In this document: positions 34,163-45,451 of the stretch, piece by piece
Layout: every line of letters starts with the position of its first letter
How positions within the stretch are numbered: the stretch's first letter is position 1
From: Rhodanobacter sp. Soil772
GTDB taxonomy: Bacteria; Pseudomonadota; Gammaproteobacteria; Xanthomonadales; Rhodanobacteraceae
Length of the DNA: 64,000 nucleotides
Assembly: GCF_001428385.1 (NCBI RefSeq)
Contig: NZ_LMSK01000003.1
Coordinates: 124,001 to 188,000, forward strand
Direction of reading: 5' to 3'
Position numbers and translations under genes: made by a program
The notes under the pieces: model-generated
Told to the model about the DNA's origin: nothing
Seen by the model: the letters and a program-made list of their open reading frames with translations, nothing else
Database searches by the model: none

Positions 34163-35937
34163 CCACCAACGATTTCCTGCAGACCGGCCTGTTCCTGCTC
34201 GTCTTGCTGCTGCTGGTGAAGCCGGTCGGCAGCTACATGGCGCTGGTGTTCGCCGATGCGCCGAACCGCATCACCCGCTTCGGCGGCCGCATGGAGCGCG
34301 GCATCTATCGCTTGTGCGGCATCCGCAGCAGCGAGGAGATGAGCTGGAAGCGCTATGCGCTGGCCATGCTGCTGTTCAGTGTGCTCGGTCTGCTGGTGGT
34401 GTATGCGCTGCAACGCCTGCAGGGGTGGTTGCCGCTCAATCCACAGCATTTCGGCGCAGTGTCGGCCGAGTCGTCGATGAACACGGCGATCAGTTTCATC
34501 ACCAATACCAACTGGCAGGGTTACGGCGGCGAGTCGACGATGAGCTACCTGACCCAGATGCTGGGACTGGCGGTGCAGAACTTCCTGTCCGCAGCGACCG
34601 GCATCGCGGTGCTGGTGGCGGTGGTGCGCGGCTTCAGCCGGCGCAGCGCGCTCACCATCGGTAATTTCTGGATCGATCTCACGCGCAGCGCGCTGTATGT
34701 GCTGCTGCCGCTGTCGCTGCTGCTGACCTTGCTGCTGGTATCGCAGGGTGTGGTGCAGAACTTCAGGCCCTATGCGGACGTGCCGGTGGTACAGGCCACC
34801 AGCTACACGGAGACGGTAAAGGACGCCGCCGGCAATAGCGTGACGCGCGACGTTCCGGTCACCACGCAGACCCTGCCGATGGGCCCGGCGGCCTCGCAGA
34901 TTGCGATCAAGCAGCTGGGCACCAATGGCGGCGGGTTCTTCAACGTGAACTCGGCACATCCGTACGAGAACCCCACGCCGTTCAGCAATTTTCTCGAGCT
35001 GCTCTCGATCCTGCTGATTCCCGCGGCGCTCTGCTACACCTTCGGCATGATGGTCGGCGACCGCCGCCAGGGCTGGGCGCTGCTGCTGGCGATGCTGCTG
35101 ATCTTCGTGCCGCTGCTGCTGGCCTGCACGGCGGCGGAGCAGGCTGGCAATCCCGCGCTGGCACCGCTGGGTGTCGACCAGCACGCCTCGGCGTTGCAGG
35201 CCGGCGGCAACATGGAAGGCAAGGAGACGCGCTTCGGCATCGTCAACTCCACGTTGTGGGCCACCGCGACCACGGCCGCGTCGAATGGCTCGGTGAACGC
35301 GATGCACGACTCGTTCACCCCACTCGGCGGCCTGGTACCGATGTGGCTGATCCAGCTGGGTGAGGTGATTTTCGGCGGCGTCGGCTCGGGCCTGTACGGC
35401 ATGCTTGCCTTTGCTGTCGTCGCGGTGTTCATCGCCGGGCTGATGGTGGGCCGCACGCCGGAATACCTCGGCAAGAAGATCGAAGCCTACGAGATGAAGA
35501 TGGCTAGCCTCGCGGTGCTGCTGCCGTGTGCACTGGTGGTGATCGGCACGGCGATCGCGGTGATGGTGCCGGCCGGCGTGGCAGGCATCGCCAACCCCGG
35601 CGCGCACGGCTTCAGCGAGATCCTTTACTCGGTCAGCTCGGCGTCGAACAACAACGGCAGTGCGTTCGGTGGTCTCTCGGCGAACACGCCGTTCTGGAAC
35701 GTGCTGCTGGGCATCTGCATGTTCTTCGCGCGCTTCCCGCTCGCCATCGCGATGCTGGCCATGGCCGGCTCGCTCGCCGCCAAGCGTCACGTGCCCGAAT
35801 CCGCCGGCACGCTGCCGACGCATACGCCGTTGTTCGTCACGCTGCTGGCCTGCGTGGTGATCGTGGTCGGCGCACTCACCTTCCTGCCGGCACTGGCCCT
35901 GGGGCCGATCGCCGAATCCCTGATGTCGGGACACTGA
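34159..35937 (+). CDS. kdpA: KdpA, potassium-channel-like subunit of Kdp ATPase
   Basis: A 592-residue inner-membrane protein of the SKT superfamily that selects potassium for the pump. Four selectivity-filter loops are visible: ISFITNTNWQGYGGES near 110, KQLGTNGGGFFNVNSAHP near 250, the NSTLWATATTAASNGSVNA loop near 370 and YSVSSASNNNGSAFGGL near 490. The true start is ATG 34159, overlapping the kdpF stop; an earlier in-frame start would lie inside kdpF. kdpB follows after three bases. Confidence 0.97.
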   Translation: MTTNDFLQTGLFLLVLLLLVKPVGSYMALVFADAPNRITRFGGRMERGIYRLCGIRSSEEMSWKRYALAMLLFSVLGLLVVYALQRLQGWLPLNPQHFGAVSAESSMNTAISFITNTNWQGYGGESTMSYLTQMLGLAVQNFLSAATGIAVLVAVVRGFSRRSALTIGNFWIDLTRSALYVLLPLSLLLTLLLVSQGVVQNFRPYADVPVVQATSYTETVKDAAGNSVTRDVPVTTQTLPMGPAASQIAIKQLGTNGGGFFNVNSAHPYENPTPFSNFLELLSILLIPAALCYTFGMMVGDRRQGWALLLAMLLIFVPLLLACTAAEQAGNPALAPLGVDQHASALQAGGNMEGKETRFGIVNSTLWATATTAASNGSVNAMHDSFTPLGGLVPMWLIQLGEVIFGGVGSGLYGMLAFAVVAVFIAGLMVGRTPEYLGKKIEAYEMKMASLAVLLPCALVVIGTAIAVMVPAGVAGIANPGAHGFSEILYSVSSASNNNGSAFGGLSANTPFWNVLLGICMFFARFPLAIAMLAMAGSLAAKRHVPESAGTLPTHTPLFVTLLACVVIVVGALTFLPALALGPIAESLMSGH

Positions 35938-35940
35938 ACC

Positions 35941-38012
<2,072 letters not shown>

Positions 38013-38013
<1 letters not shown>

Positions 38014-38810
38014 TGCGCATCCTTGTCATCGCCACGCTCGCCGCGGCACTCGTCCCTGGCCTCGCCGACGGCATGCTGGCAAGCAACATCACCGGCAATA
38101 TCGCGCTGACCTCCGACTACATGTTCCGCGGCCTCACCCAGAGCTGGGGTCGCCCGGCGATCCAGGGTGGTGCCGACTACGCCAACCCGAACGGTTTCGC
38201 CGCCGGCTTCTGGGGTTCCAGCATCAGCGAGCGCAGCTATCCGGGCGGCGCGATGGAGCTGGATCTGTATGCCAGCTACGGTCAGGCGATCAACAGCGAC
38301 TGGTCGTGGCGCGCCGGCATCTATGGCTATGTCTATCCCGGTGCCAGCCTCGATCAGGCCGGGTTGGCGTCGCGCTCGCTCAACACGGTCGAGGCCAATG
38401 CCGCGTTGACCTGGAAGCAGTTCACGCTGAAGTACAACCATGCGTTCACCGACTACTTCGGCGTGGACACCGAGCAGGGCTATCGTGGCGATTCGAAAGG
38501 CACCGGTTACCTGCAGCTGGACGCCGCGTTCCCGTTGAACGACGCATGGAGTCTGGCGCTGCACGCCGGCCACACGCACTACACCACCACCCTGGTCACA
38601 CCGCTGGCCAGTAGTGCGCGCGACCCCAGCTACAGCGATTTCGGTGCCACGCTGAAGTACCAGCTCGCCACGCACTGGTCGCTGAGTGCGGGCCTCACCT
38701 ATGCCACCCATGCGGATTTCTACCGCCGCACTTCCAGCTTCCTCGACGCCAGTGACACACGCAATGTCGGCGGTTCGCGCGGCTTCGTGATGCTGCAAGG
38801 AAATTTCTGA
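38013..38810 (+). CDS. TorF-like outer-membrane protein inside the kdp operon
   Basis: A 265-residue exported protein: signal peptide to about residue 24, then a beta-barrel pattern of alternating aromatic strands ending in aromatic Phe (MLQGNF), as outer-membrane proteins do. The start [20 protein letters not shown] is the hallmark of the TorF/TIGR02001 putative porin family. It overlaps kdpB by one base and precedes kdpC by 10 bases, so it is a built-in member of this operon. A role in letting potassium across the outer membrane is plausible but unproven. Confidence 0.88.
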
Positions 38811-38820
38811 GGAACATCCC

Positions 38821-39405
38821 ATGAGCAAACTGTTACGACAATCCTTCGTCCTGCTGTTGCTGATGACCGTGATCACCGGCGTGCTCTATCCGCTGGCCAC
38901 CACCGGGCTGGCCCAGCTGATCTTCCCGCACCAGGCCAACGGCAGCCTGATCGTGAAGGATGGCGGGCCGATCGGCTCCGTGCTGATCGGCCAGTCGTTC
39001 AGCGACCCGAAGTACTTCTGGGGCCGGCCGTCGGCGACCTCGCCGAATGCGTACAACGCCAGCGCTTCGTCGGGTTCCAACCAGGGTCCGACCAATCCGG
39101 CGCTGACCGAGGCGGTGAAGCAGCGCATCGCCGCGCTACACGCGGCCGATCCGGGCAACAGCGCGCCGGTGCCGGTGGACCTGGTCACCGCCTCGGGCAG
39201 CGGACTCGATCCGGAGATCAGTCCCGCCGCGGCGCAGTACCAACTGGCGCGGGTGGCAAGGGCGCGTGGACTGAGTCCTGCGCGGGTGCAGGCGCTGGTG
39301 AACGCATGCACCCGCGGCCGCCAGTTCGGCCTGCTCGGTGAGCCGCGGGTGAATGTGCTGCAGCTCAACCTGGCGCTGGATGCGGCGCAGACGCATGGCA
39401 GCTGA
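38821..39405 (+). CDS. kdpC: KdpC, subunit of the potassium ATPase
   Basis: A 194-residue protein with one N-terminal membrane helix (residues 8-30, [20 protein letters not shown]) and a periplasmic domain. Conserved motifs are [18 protein letters not shown] near 58, the Asn/Ser-rich [12 protein letters not shown] near 84 and the [18 protein letters not shown] region near 135. The C-terminus carries [12 protein letters not shown]. It stabilises the complex and helps couple ATP hydrolysis to transport. It starts 10 bases after the porin gene with AGGAA upstream. Confidence 0.96.
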   Translation: MSKLLRQSFVLLLLMTVITGVLYPLATTGLAQLIFPHQANGSLIVKDGGPIGSVLIGQSFSDPKYFWGRPSATSPNAYNASASSGSNQGPTNPALTEAVKQRIAALHAADPGNSAPVPVDLVTASGSGLDPEISPAAAQYQLARVARARGLSPARVQALVNACTRGRQFGLLGEPRVNVLQLNLALDAAQTHGS

Positions 39406-39444
39406 TCGCGCTACCGTAACGCCATTTCCCGGACCGACCCTGGC

Positions 39445-42108
39445 ATGAGCGAACCCTCCCGCGAAGCACGCGCCGATGCCCTGCTCGGCACGGCGCACGA
39501 CGACAGCCGGCGGCTGAAGGTGTTCCTCGGCGCCGCGGCGGGCGTCGGCAAGACCTACGCCATGCTGTCGGCCGCGCGCGAGTTGAAGCGGCAGGGCGTG
39601 GACGTGGTGGTCGGCCTGGTCGAGACGCACGGCCGCGCCGAGACGGCGGCGCTGCTGGAAGGGCTGGAGGTGCTGTCGCGCCGGAAGGTGAACTATCAGG
39701 GCCGCGATTTCACGGAGTTCGATCTGGATGCCGCGCTGGAGCGCCGGCCGGCCGTGCTGCTGGTGGACGAGCTGGCCCACAGCAACCTGCCCGGCGGGCG
39801 GCACGAGCGGCGCTGGCAGGACATCGCCGAGCTGCTCGACGCCGGCATCGAGGTATACACCGCGCTGAACGTGCAGCATCTGGAGAGCCTCGCCGACCAG
39901 GTGCGGCGGATCACCGGGGTCAACGTGCGCGAGCGGGTGCCGGATGCGTTCCTCGACCGCGCCCGCGACATCGTGCTGGTCGACCTGCCGCCGCGCGAAC
40001 TGATCGGGCGGCTGAAGCAGGGCAAGGTCTACGTGCCGGAGACTGCAGCGGCGGCGCTGGATGCGTTCTTCTCGCCGACCAACCTGGGCGCGCTGCGCGA
40101 GCTGGCGATGGACACCATGGCCGGCCACGTCGACAGCGACCTGCGCGAGTCGATGCTGGCGCGCGGCGGCACGATGCCGGTGCGCCGGCGCGTGCTGGCG
40201 GCGATCGACGGCCATGCGCAGAGCGAATACCTGGTGCGCGTGGCGCGGCGCATCGCCGAGCGCCGCGGCGCGCCGTGGAGCGTAGCCTTCGTCGACACCG
40301 GCGCACGGCTGGAGCCGGCCCGGCGTGAACGGCTGGAAGCGGCGCTGCGGCTGGCGCGCCGGCTCGGCGGCGACACCGTGGTGCTGCGCGGCGCGACCAT
40401 CGCCGACGAACTGCTGGCGCATGCCGACCGCGAGGGCGTGGGCCAGATCCTGCTGGGGCGTACCCGCGAGCGCCTGCTGGCGCGCATGGTCGGCCGCTCG
40501 CTGACCCAGCAGCTGCTGCGCCGCGGCGCGCACCTGGAGCTGACCATCATCGCCACGCCGAGCGAGCGGGCGGCGTCGCGGCGACGGCTGCGTTTTCCCG
40601 GCGGGCGGGGTTCGCGCGGCGAATACGTCTACGCCACACTCGCCGCGCTGGTCGCGTTGGGCCTGTCGTTTGTCGCCGATCGCTACCTGTCGGTGGCCAA
40701 TCTGTCGCTGATCTTCCTCACCGCGGTGCTGGCGGTGGCGGTACGCACGCGCATGATGGTGGCCGTCTATACCGCCATGCTGTGTTTTCTCGGCGACAAC
40801 TTCTTCTTCGCGCCGCCACGCTACACGCTGGCGATCGCGAATTTCGACGACGTGCTGGCGGTCAGCCTGTTCCTGATCGTGGCGCTGGTGTGCAGCCACC
40901 TGGCGACGCGGCTGGCCAGCCAGGTGGAATCGCTGCGCGGTGCCCAGGTGCAGTCGCGCGCGCGGCTGGTGCTGGGCCAGCGGCTGGCCGCCAGCACCGA
41001 CGCCGAGGGCATCCGCAAAGCGGGCGCCATCGCCCTGGCGCAGGCCTTGCGCGGCGAGGCGACGATCCTCGTCCGCGATGCCGGCGGCCGGTTGCAGGTA
41101 GCTGCCTGCGCGCCGCATGAATTCGCCTTGTCGACGCAGGACCTGGCCGCCGCCGACTGGAGCGAACGGCACGCGGCACAGGCCGGGCGGCATACCGATA
41201 CGCTCAACGCCGCGCCGTGCTGGATGCTGCCGTTCGGCGGCGAGGAAAACCGGCTTGGCGTGGCCGCATTGCGTTTTGCCGCGGACAGCAGCGCGCCCGA
41301 CCAGGACCAGCGCAGCCTGGCGCTGGCGATGGTGCAGGACATCGGCCAGGCACTGGAACGCGCGCGCCTGGCCGACGAACTGGAGGGCGCCCGCGTGCAG
41401 GGCGAGACCGAGCGTCTGCGCAACGCGCTGCTGTCGTCCGTATCGCACGACCTGCGCTCGCCGCTGGCCTCGATGATCGGCGCGGCCGACACGCTGGCCA
41501 GCTACGGCGAACAGCTGCCGCCGGGCGAGCGCCGCGAGTTGCTGGAGGCGATCCTGGGCGAGGGCCAGCGGCTGGACCGCTACATCCAGAACCTGCTCGA
41601 CATGACCCGGCTCGGCCACGGCACGCTCAAGCTCAACCGCGACTGGACCGATGTCGCCGAGATCGTCGCCGCCGCGGTCGGTCGCCTGTGCAAGCTGTTC
41701 CCGACCCTGCGGGTGGAGACCATGCTGCCGCCCGACACGCTGCTGCTGTTCGTGCATCCGGCGCTGATCGAACAGGCGCTGTTCAACATCCTGGAGAACG
41801 CCGCGCGCTTCTCGCCCGCCGACGAAGCGGTGCAACTGGTGGTGCGCGGCGAGGGCGACCGGCTGCTGATCGACGTCAGCGATCGCGGCCCCGGCATCCC
41901 GGAGGCGGAGCGGGCGCTGATCTTCGACATGTTCTATTCGGTGTCGCGTGGCGACCGCGCCAGCCAGGGCACCGGCCTCGGCCTGGCGATCTGCCGCGGC
42001 ATGATCGGCGCCCATGGCGGCAGCGTGGAAGCGTTGCCGCGCGACGGCGGCGGCAGCACGATCCGTATTACCCTGCCGCTGCCTCCACCCCCCGACCGTG
42101 CGCCATGA
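39445..42108 (+). CDS. kdpD: KdpD, potassium/turgor sensor histidine kinase
   Basis: An 887-residue sensor. Domains: KdpD N-terminal domain (about 25-235) with Walker A GAAAGVGKTYAML near residue 33 and VDELAHSNLPGGRHERRWQD near 109; a universal-stress-like domain (about 250-370); four membrane segments (about 395-490); a GAF-like region (about 520-650); then HisKA with SVSHDLRSPLASMIG near 672; and a complete ATPase domain ending TGLGLAICRGMIGAHGG. It phosphorylates KdpE when potassium is scarce. It follows kdpC after 39 bases, and its stop overlaps the kdpE start. Confidence 0.97.
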   Translation: MSEPSREARADALLGTAHDDSRRLKVFLGAAAGVGKTYAMLSAARELKRQGVDVVVGLVETHGRAETAALLEGLEVLSRRKVNYQGRDFTEFDLDAALERRPAVLLVDELAHSNLPGGRHERRWQDIAELLDAGIEVYTALNVQHLESLADQVRRITGVNVRERVPDAFLDRARDIVLVDLPPRELIGRLKQGKVYVPETAAAALDAFFSPTNLGALRELAMDTMAGHVDSDLRESMLARGGTMPVRRRVLAAIDGHAQSEYLVRVARRIAERRGAPWSVAFVDTGARLEPARRERLEAALRLARRLGGDTVVLRGATIADELLAHADREGVGQILLGRTRERLLARMVGRSLTQQLLRRGAHLELTIIATPSERAASRRRLRFPGGRGSRGEYVYATLAALVALGLSFVADRYLSVANLSLIFLTAVLAVAVRTRMMVAVYTAMLCFLGDNFFFAPPRYTLAIANFDDVLAVSLFLIVALVCSHLATRLASQVESLRGAQVQSRARLVLGQRLAASTDAEGIRKAGAIALAQALRGEATILVRDAGGRLQVAACAPHEFALSTQDLAAADWSERHAAQAGRHTDTLNAAPCWMLPFGGEENRLGVAALRFAADSSAPDQDQRSLALAMVQDIGQALERARLADELEGARVQGETERLRNALLSSVSHDLRSPLASMIGAADTLASYGEQLPPGERRELLEAILGEGQRLDRYIQNLLDMTRLGHGTLKLNRDWTDVAEIVAAAVGRLCKLFPTLRVETMLPPDTLLLFVHPALIEQALFNILENAARFSPADEAVQLVVRGEGDRLLIDVSDRGPGIPEAERALIFDMFYSVSRGDRASQGTGLGLAICRGMIGAHGGSVEALPRDGGGSTIRITLPLPPPPDRAP

Positions 42109-42794
42109 ATGCCTCGCCCCGCGTGCTGGTGATCGACGACGAACCGCAGATTCGCCGCTTCCTCGACATCGGCCTGCGCGCCGAAGGCTACGAGGTACTG
42201 CTGGCCGCCACCGGTGAGGAAGGCCTGGCGCTGGCGGCCACGCAGTCGCCGGACCTGGTGATCCTCGACCTCGGTCTGCCCGACATGGAGGGTCACGCGG
42301 TACTGGTCGAGCTGCGCCAGTGGAGCCAGCTGCCGGTGCTGATGCTGTCGGTGCGCAACGCCGAGAGCGAGAAGGTGAGTACGCTGGACCACGGCGCCAA
42401 CGACTACATGACCAAGCCGTTCGGCATCCAGGAACTGATGGCGCGGCTGCGCGCACTGCTGCGCAACCGGCCGGGCGAGCCGGAACATCCGCCGCGTTAC
42501 GACGACGGCCATCTGGCCGTCGACCTGGCGCGCCGCGAGGTGAGCCTGGACGGTGCGCCGCTGGCACTGACCCGCAAGGAATACGCCGTGCTGGCGCTGT
42601 TGCTGCAGCACGCCGGTCGCGTGGTCACCCAGCAACAGCTGCTGCGCGAGGTGTGGGGACCAACCCACACCAGTGACAGCCAGTATCTGCGTATCGTGAT
42701 CGGCAAGCTGCGGCAGAAACTGGGCGACGACCCGGCCAACCCGCGCTGGCTGAAGACCGAGCCCGGCGTGGGCCACCGCTTCATCGTGAACTGA
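42105..42794 (+). CDS. kdpE: KdpE, response regulator of the kdp operon
   Basis: A 229-residue OmpR-type regulator. The receiver has VIDDEPQIRRFL, the phospho-Asp in LVILDLGLPDMEG near residue 56, LMLSVRN and the Lys in MTKPFGIQEL. The winged-helix DNA-binding domain (about 130-225) includes LTRKEYAVLALLLQHAG and the C-terminal VGHRFIVN. It starts within the kdpD stop (ATGA) and closes the operon before a large hairpin. Confidence 0.97.
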   Translation: MNASPRVLVIDDEPQIRRFLDIGLRAEGYEVLLAATGEEGLALAATQSPDLVILDLGLPDMEGHAVLVELRQWSQLPVLMLSVRNAESEKVSTLDHGANDYMTKPFGIQELMARLRALLRNRPGEPEHPPRYDDGHLAVDLARREVSLDGAPLALTRKEYAVLALLLQHAGRVVTQQQLLREVWGPTHTSDSQYLRIVIGKLRQKLGDDPANPRWLKTEPGVGHRFIVN

Positions 42795-42806
42795 ACGCCC
42801 CGGCAT

Positions 42807-42862
42807 CCGCGGGTCGGTGCCGACCGCCGGCAGCGGACGGCGCCGACCCGCGGTTCAGGTTT
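42807..42862 (+). terminator. Terminator-like hairpin after kdpE
   Basis: A 16-base-arm inverted repeat with one G-U pair, CCGCGGGTCGGTGCCG (42807-42822) against CGGCGCCGACCCGCGG (42838-42853), loop of 15 bases, followed by TTCAGGTTTT. Very stable and placed right after the last kdp gene; the short T-run makes it an imperfect intrinsic terminator. Confidence 0.65.
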
Positions 42863-42870
42863 TCCGCGTC

Positions 42871-42898
42871 TGGACTCGGCCCTTCCCGCGGTTATGAT
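42871..42898 (+). promoter_or_regulatory. Likely ssb promoter
   Basis: TGGACT (42871-42876) and TATGAT (42893-42898) are separated by 16 bases and lie 70 bases upstream of the ssb start, right after the kdp terminator hairpin. Confidence 0.5.
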
Positions 42899-42968
42899 AG
42901 CCAGCCTGATTCACCACTCCGGCCGCAACCCATCGCATACTTGCGGCCGGCTCAACGAGGACATTCCC

Positions 42969-43472
42969 ATGGCACGTGGCGTCAACAAAGTCATCTTGAT
43001 CGGCAACCTGGGCTCGGATCCGGAGCTGCGCAGCACCGGCGGTGGCACCAGCATCTGCAGCTTCAGTCTGGCCACCTCCGAATCCTGGACCGACAAGCAG
43101 TCCGGAGAGAAGCAGGAACGTACCGAGTGGCACCGTATCAAGATTTTCGGTCGTCTCGGCGAGATCGCCGGCGAGTACCTGAAGAAGGGGCGTCAGGTCT
43201 ACATCGAAGGTTCCATCCGCACCGACAAGTTCACCGGCAAGGACGGCGTCGAAAAGTACTTCACCGACATCATCGCCAGCGAGATGCAGATGCTCGGCGG
43301 CGGCAGTGAAGGCGGCGCGGGCGGTGGCGGCTTCCAGCGCGAACGCCCGCAGAGCGGCGGCGGCCAGCGCCAGGGCGGCGGTCAATCGCGCGGCGGCGAC
43401 GACTACGGCAGCCAGCGCCAAGCCCCGGCTCCGGCCGACAGCGGCTTCGCGGACGACGAGATCCCGTTCTAG
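42969..43472 (+). CDS. ssb: Single-stranded DNA-binding protein
   Basis: A 167-residue SSB. The OB-fold occupies residues 1-112 (start [20 protein letters not shown], then [20 protein letters not shown]). A Gly/Gln/Arg-rich linker follows (113-158), and the acidic tip DDEIPF recruits replication and repair partners. The ATG at 42969 is the start; the upstream in-frame reading begins in the promoter. A strong terminator follows. Confidence 0.97.
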   Translation: MARGVNKVILIGNLGSDPELRSTGGGTSICSFSLATSESWTDKQSGEKQERTEWHRIKIFGRLGEIAGEYLKKGRQVYIEGSIRTDKFTGKDGVEKYFTDIIASEMQMLGGGSEGGAGGGGFQRERPQSGGGQRQGGGQSRGGDDYGSQRQAPAPADSGFADDEIPF

Positions 43473-43507
43473 AGGACACCTATCTAGAAGTGTTGATTTA
43501 AGTTTGA

Positions 43508-43535
43508 AAAGCCCTTGCTCTTGCAGGGGCTTTTT
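43508..43535 (+). terminator. Intrinsic terminator after ssb
   Basis: AAAGCCCTTGC and GCAGGGGCTTT pair over 11 positions (one G-U) around a TCTT loop, followed by a T-run (TTCTTT). It is a textbook terminator 35 bases past the ssb stop; it may also serve the convergent LysR gene. Confidence 0.9.
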
Positions 43536-43555
43536 CTTTCCCGCTTTGTTTTCGA

Positions 43556-44413
43556 CTAGGTAGCTTTAGACAGATTTTTGAATGCCATCGCCAGCGTATG
43601 CAGCGCATTGCGCGATCGGCGGTCATGCAGCGCCGAATACAGCACCACCTCGTGCGTGGGTAGCGGAGGCAATGAAAGCGCGTGGCCAATATCGATGGTG
43701 CCAGACGGCGCAGCACGCTTCGGCAGCACGGCAACTGCCAATCCAATCGTCGCTGCAGCCCCCACCACGGCGGCGCCCTTGCCGATAAACACCTCCGTCC
43801 AGGCGATGCCGGCACTATCAAGCGCACGGACCGCTGCCGCACGGATGCTGCATGTTTCCCCCTGGGTCGCTAGCGGCAACGGTTGACCTGCACGCGGCTG
43901 CCAGTGCGGGGCGGCGATCCAGGCGAACGATTCGGCGAACAGCACTTCGCCGTTGCGACGACGATCTTCCGGCTGCAATACCAGGGCAGCATCCAGCGCG
44001 CCATCGTCATAGGCCTTGAGCACTTCGTTCGAGCCGGCCACGCGTAGCTCGATCAGCAGATTCGGATCGTGCTCGTTCATCCAACGCAACAAGCCGGGCA
44101 ACTCGCTGCCCACCAGTTGGTGGCTGATGCCGATAACCAGTCGGCGCTGCTTCACTTCAAATGAGGCGATGGCGCGTTCATGCGCCCCAACCAACTCGCG
44201 CGCGGCCTCCATGAAAGCGGCCCCCTCGGCAGATAGCCGCACTTGGCGCGGCGTTCGCTCCAGCAGCCGTCGGCCCAACTGGTCTTCCAGCCGGCGCAAT
44301 TTCAGGCTGATCGCCGATTGCGTGCTGTCCAGCGCGTCTGCGGCGCGGGTGAAGCTCTGTAGTTCGGCGGTCAGGACAAAAGCCTTGACGGCATCCAGGT
44401 CGAGGGATTTCAT
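43556..44413 (-). CDS. LysR-family transcriptional regulator
   Basis: A 285-residue regulator. The N-terminal winged helix-turn-helix (1-62: AVKAFVLTAELQSFTRAADAL, then STQSAISLKLRRLEDQLGRRL) is followed by a periplasmic-binding-protein-like effector domain (about 88-280) with the expected LVIGISHQLVGSELPGLL start. The effector is unknown. It is divergent from the lipocalin-like gene across an AT-rich spacer with a 16-base palindrome, so that gene is the likely target. Confidence 0.92.
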   Translation of the reverse strand: MKSLDLDAVKAFVLTAELQSFTRAADALDSTQSAISLKLRRLEDQLGRRLLERTPRQVRLSAEGAAFMEAARELVGAHERAIASFEVKQRRLVIGISHQLVGSELPGLLRWMNEHDPNLLIELRVAGSNEVLKAYDDGALDAALVLQPEDRRRNGEVLFAESFAWIAAPHWQPRAGQPLPLATQGETCSIRAAAVRALDSAGIAWTEVFIGKGAAVVGAAATIGLAVAVLPKRAAPSGTIDIGHALSLPPLPTHEVVLYSALHDRRSRNALHTLAMAFKNLSKAT

Positions 44414-44737
44414 GGCTTATCCATGTCATTTTTAAATGACTGAAATACGTATTCATATGTTTTCTAAATGGATGATAGCGCACACACTGCGCCGCACATC
44501 GTCCATCGAAGCGGCAAATCTTTCGTTGGCCGGCTTCCAGTCATCACCTAAACAGGTACGTGCTCATGCGCTCGCTCTGGCGCGGTCTGCTGACGCTGCA
44601 CGGCCATGTCGTCGATTCGCGTCGCACGCTCCGATGGGCCGATCCGTCCGCATGGAAAGCACAACAGAACACCGAAAGGACGAATGCATCAGGCAACCAC
44701 ACCGCCGATTTGGCAGAACCTTGCAGGATATCCAGTC
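44414..44737. promoter_or_regulatory. AT-rich spacer with palindrome GTCATTT-TT-AAATGAC
   Basis: No gene is supported here. Next to the LysR start is a perfect 16-base inverted repeat at 44425-44440, and a TACGTA-centred repeat (GAA...TTC) follows at about 44442-44455. These sites and the low GC of 44420-44480 suggest a LysR-controlled divergent promoter region. The rest (44480-44737) shows nothing recognisable. Confidence 0.5.
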
Positions 44738-45253
44738 ATGAAATCAGCAAAGACATTTCTATTCGCCCTTCTGACCCTTCTCCCGATCCACGCGGTCACC
44801 GCCTCGGAGCCCGATAAAATGAATACAGTGGCTGCCATCGAAGGCACCTGGACGCTTGCCTTTGCCGACGTCAAACATCCGGATGGAACGCGCACACATG
44901 ACTACGGCGATGCTCCCAAGGGCAGGCTGCAGATCGATCATGCCGGGCACTACTCGCTGTTTGTCCTCGACAACTCGCGCCCCAGGTTCGCCGCCAATGA
45001 CAAGAAGGCAGGGACGCCAGGTGAATTCCGGGCTGCCACGCTGGGAGCAAGCGCTCATTTCGGCACCGTCGATATCGACCCCGTGAAGGGCACGCTTACC
45101 TTCCGTATCGAGGGAGCGACGTATCCGAATTGGGAGGGAGCTACCCAGGTGCGCAGTTATGTGCTGAGCGGTGACGTGCTGAGCTACGAGGTGCCGCCGC
45201 GACCGAATGGCGATATCCCGATGACGGGGTGGAAGAAACTACGCGTTGATTGA
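44738..45253 (+). CDS. Exported lipocalin-like domain protein
   Basis: A 171-residue protein with a signal peptide (residues 1-22: KTFLFALLTLLPIHAVTAS). The mature part resembles the lipocalin-like (Lipocalin_5) domain: IEGTWTLAFADVKHPDGTR at the start, the GHYSLFVLDNSRPRF strand pair and a C-terminal VLSGDVLSYEV followed by GWKKL. Such proteins are small periplasmic barrels of unknown ligand. Its position divergent from the LysR regulator suggests regulated expression. The ATG at 44738 follows an AGGA-type site. Confidence 0.75.
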   Translation: MKSAKTFLFALLTLLPIHAVTASEPDKMNTVAAIEGTWTLAFADVKHPDGTRTHDYGDAPKGRLQIDHAGHYSLFVLDNSRPRFAANDKKAGTPGEFRAATLGASAHFGTVDIDPVKGTLTFRIEGATYPNWEGATQVRSYVLSGDVLSYEVPPRPNGDIPMTGWKKLRVD

Positions 45254-45339
45254 GGCGCGTGGATATACGCTTTCGAGATCCCGTCGTGGACATCTATTGA
45301 TACGGATCCCTGCGTTTCAGAGTCGTTCGCCTCTCTTTG

Positions 45340-45411
45340 CCGTCATCCCTGCGAAGGCAGGGATCGCACTTCACTGTTGTAGAGCGATTTCTGCCTTCGC
45401 AGGAATGACGG
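45340..45411. repeat. Large imperfect palindrome, dispersed-repeat type
   Basis: Left arm 45340-45365 (CCGTCATCCCTGCGAAGGCA, then GGGATC) and right arm 45386-45411 pair over about 26 positions with few mismatches, around a 20-base loop. The CCGTCATTCCTGCGAAGGCAGG theme is typical of small non-coding repeats that lie between convergent genes in many proteobacteria. Here it separates the lipocalin-like gene from the M1 peptidase gene. Confidence 0.75.
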
Positions 45412-45451
45412 CCGTGGAGAACGAGCCTGTAACAGAGTGTTTCGCAGCGGC

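Noticed and set aside
44436-44741. Short frames in the LysR-lipocalin spacer
   Set aside because: They have no ribosome site, no domain and overlap the probable operator region; none agrees with the lipocalin start at 44738.
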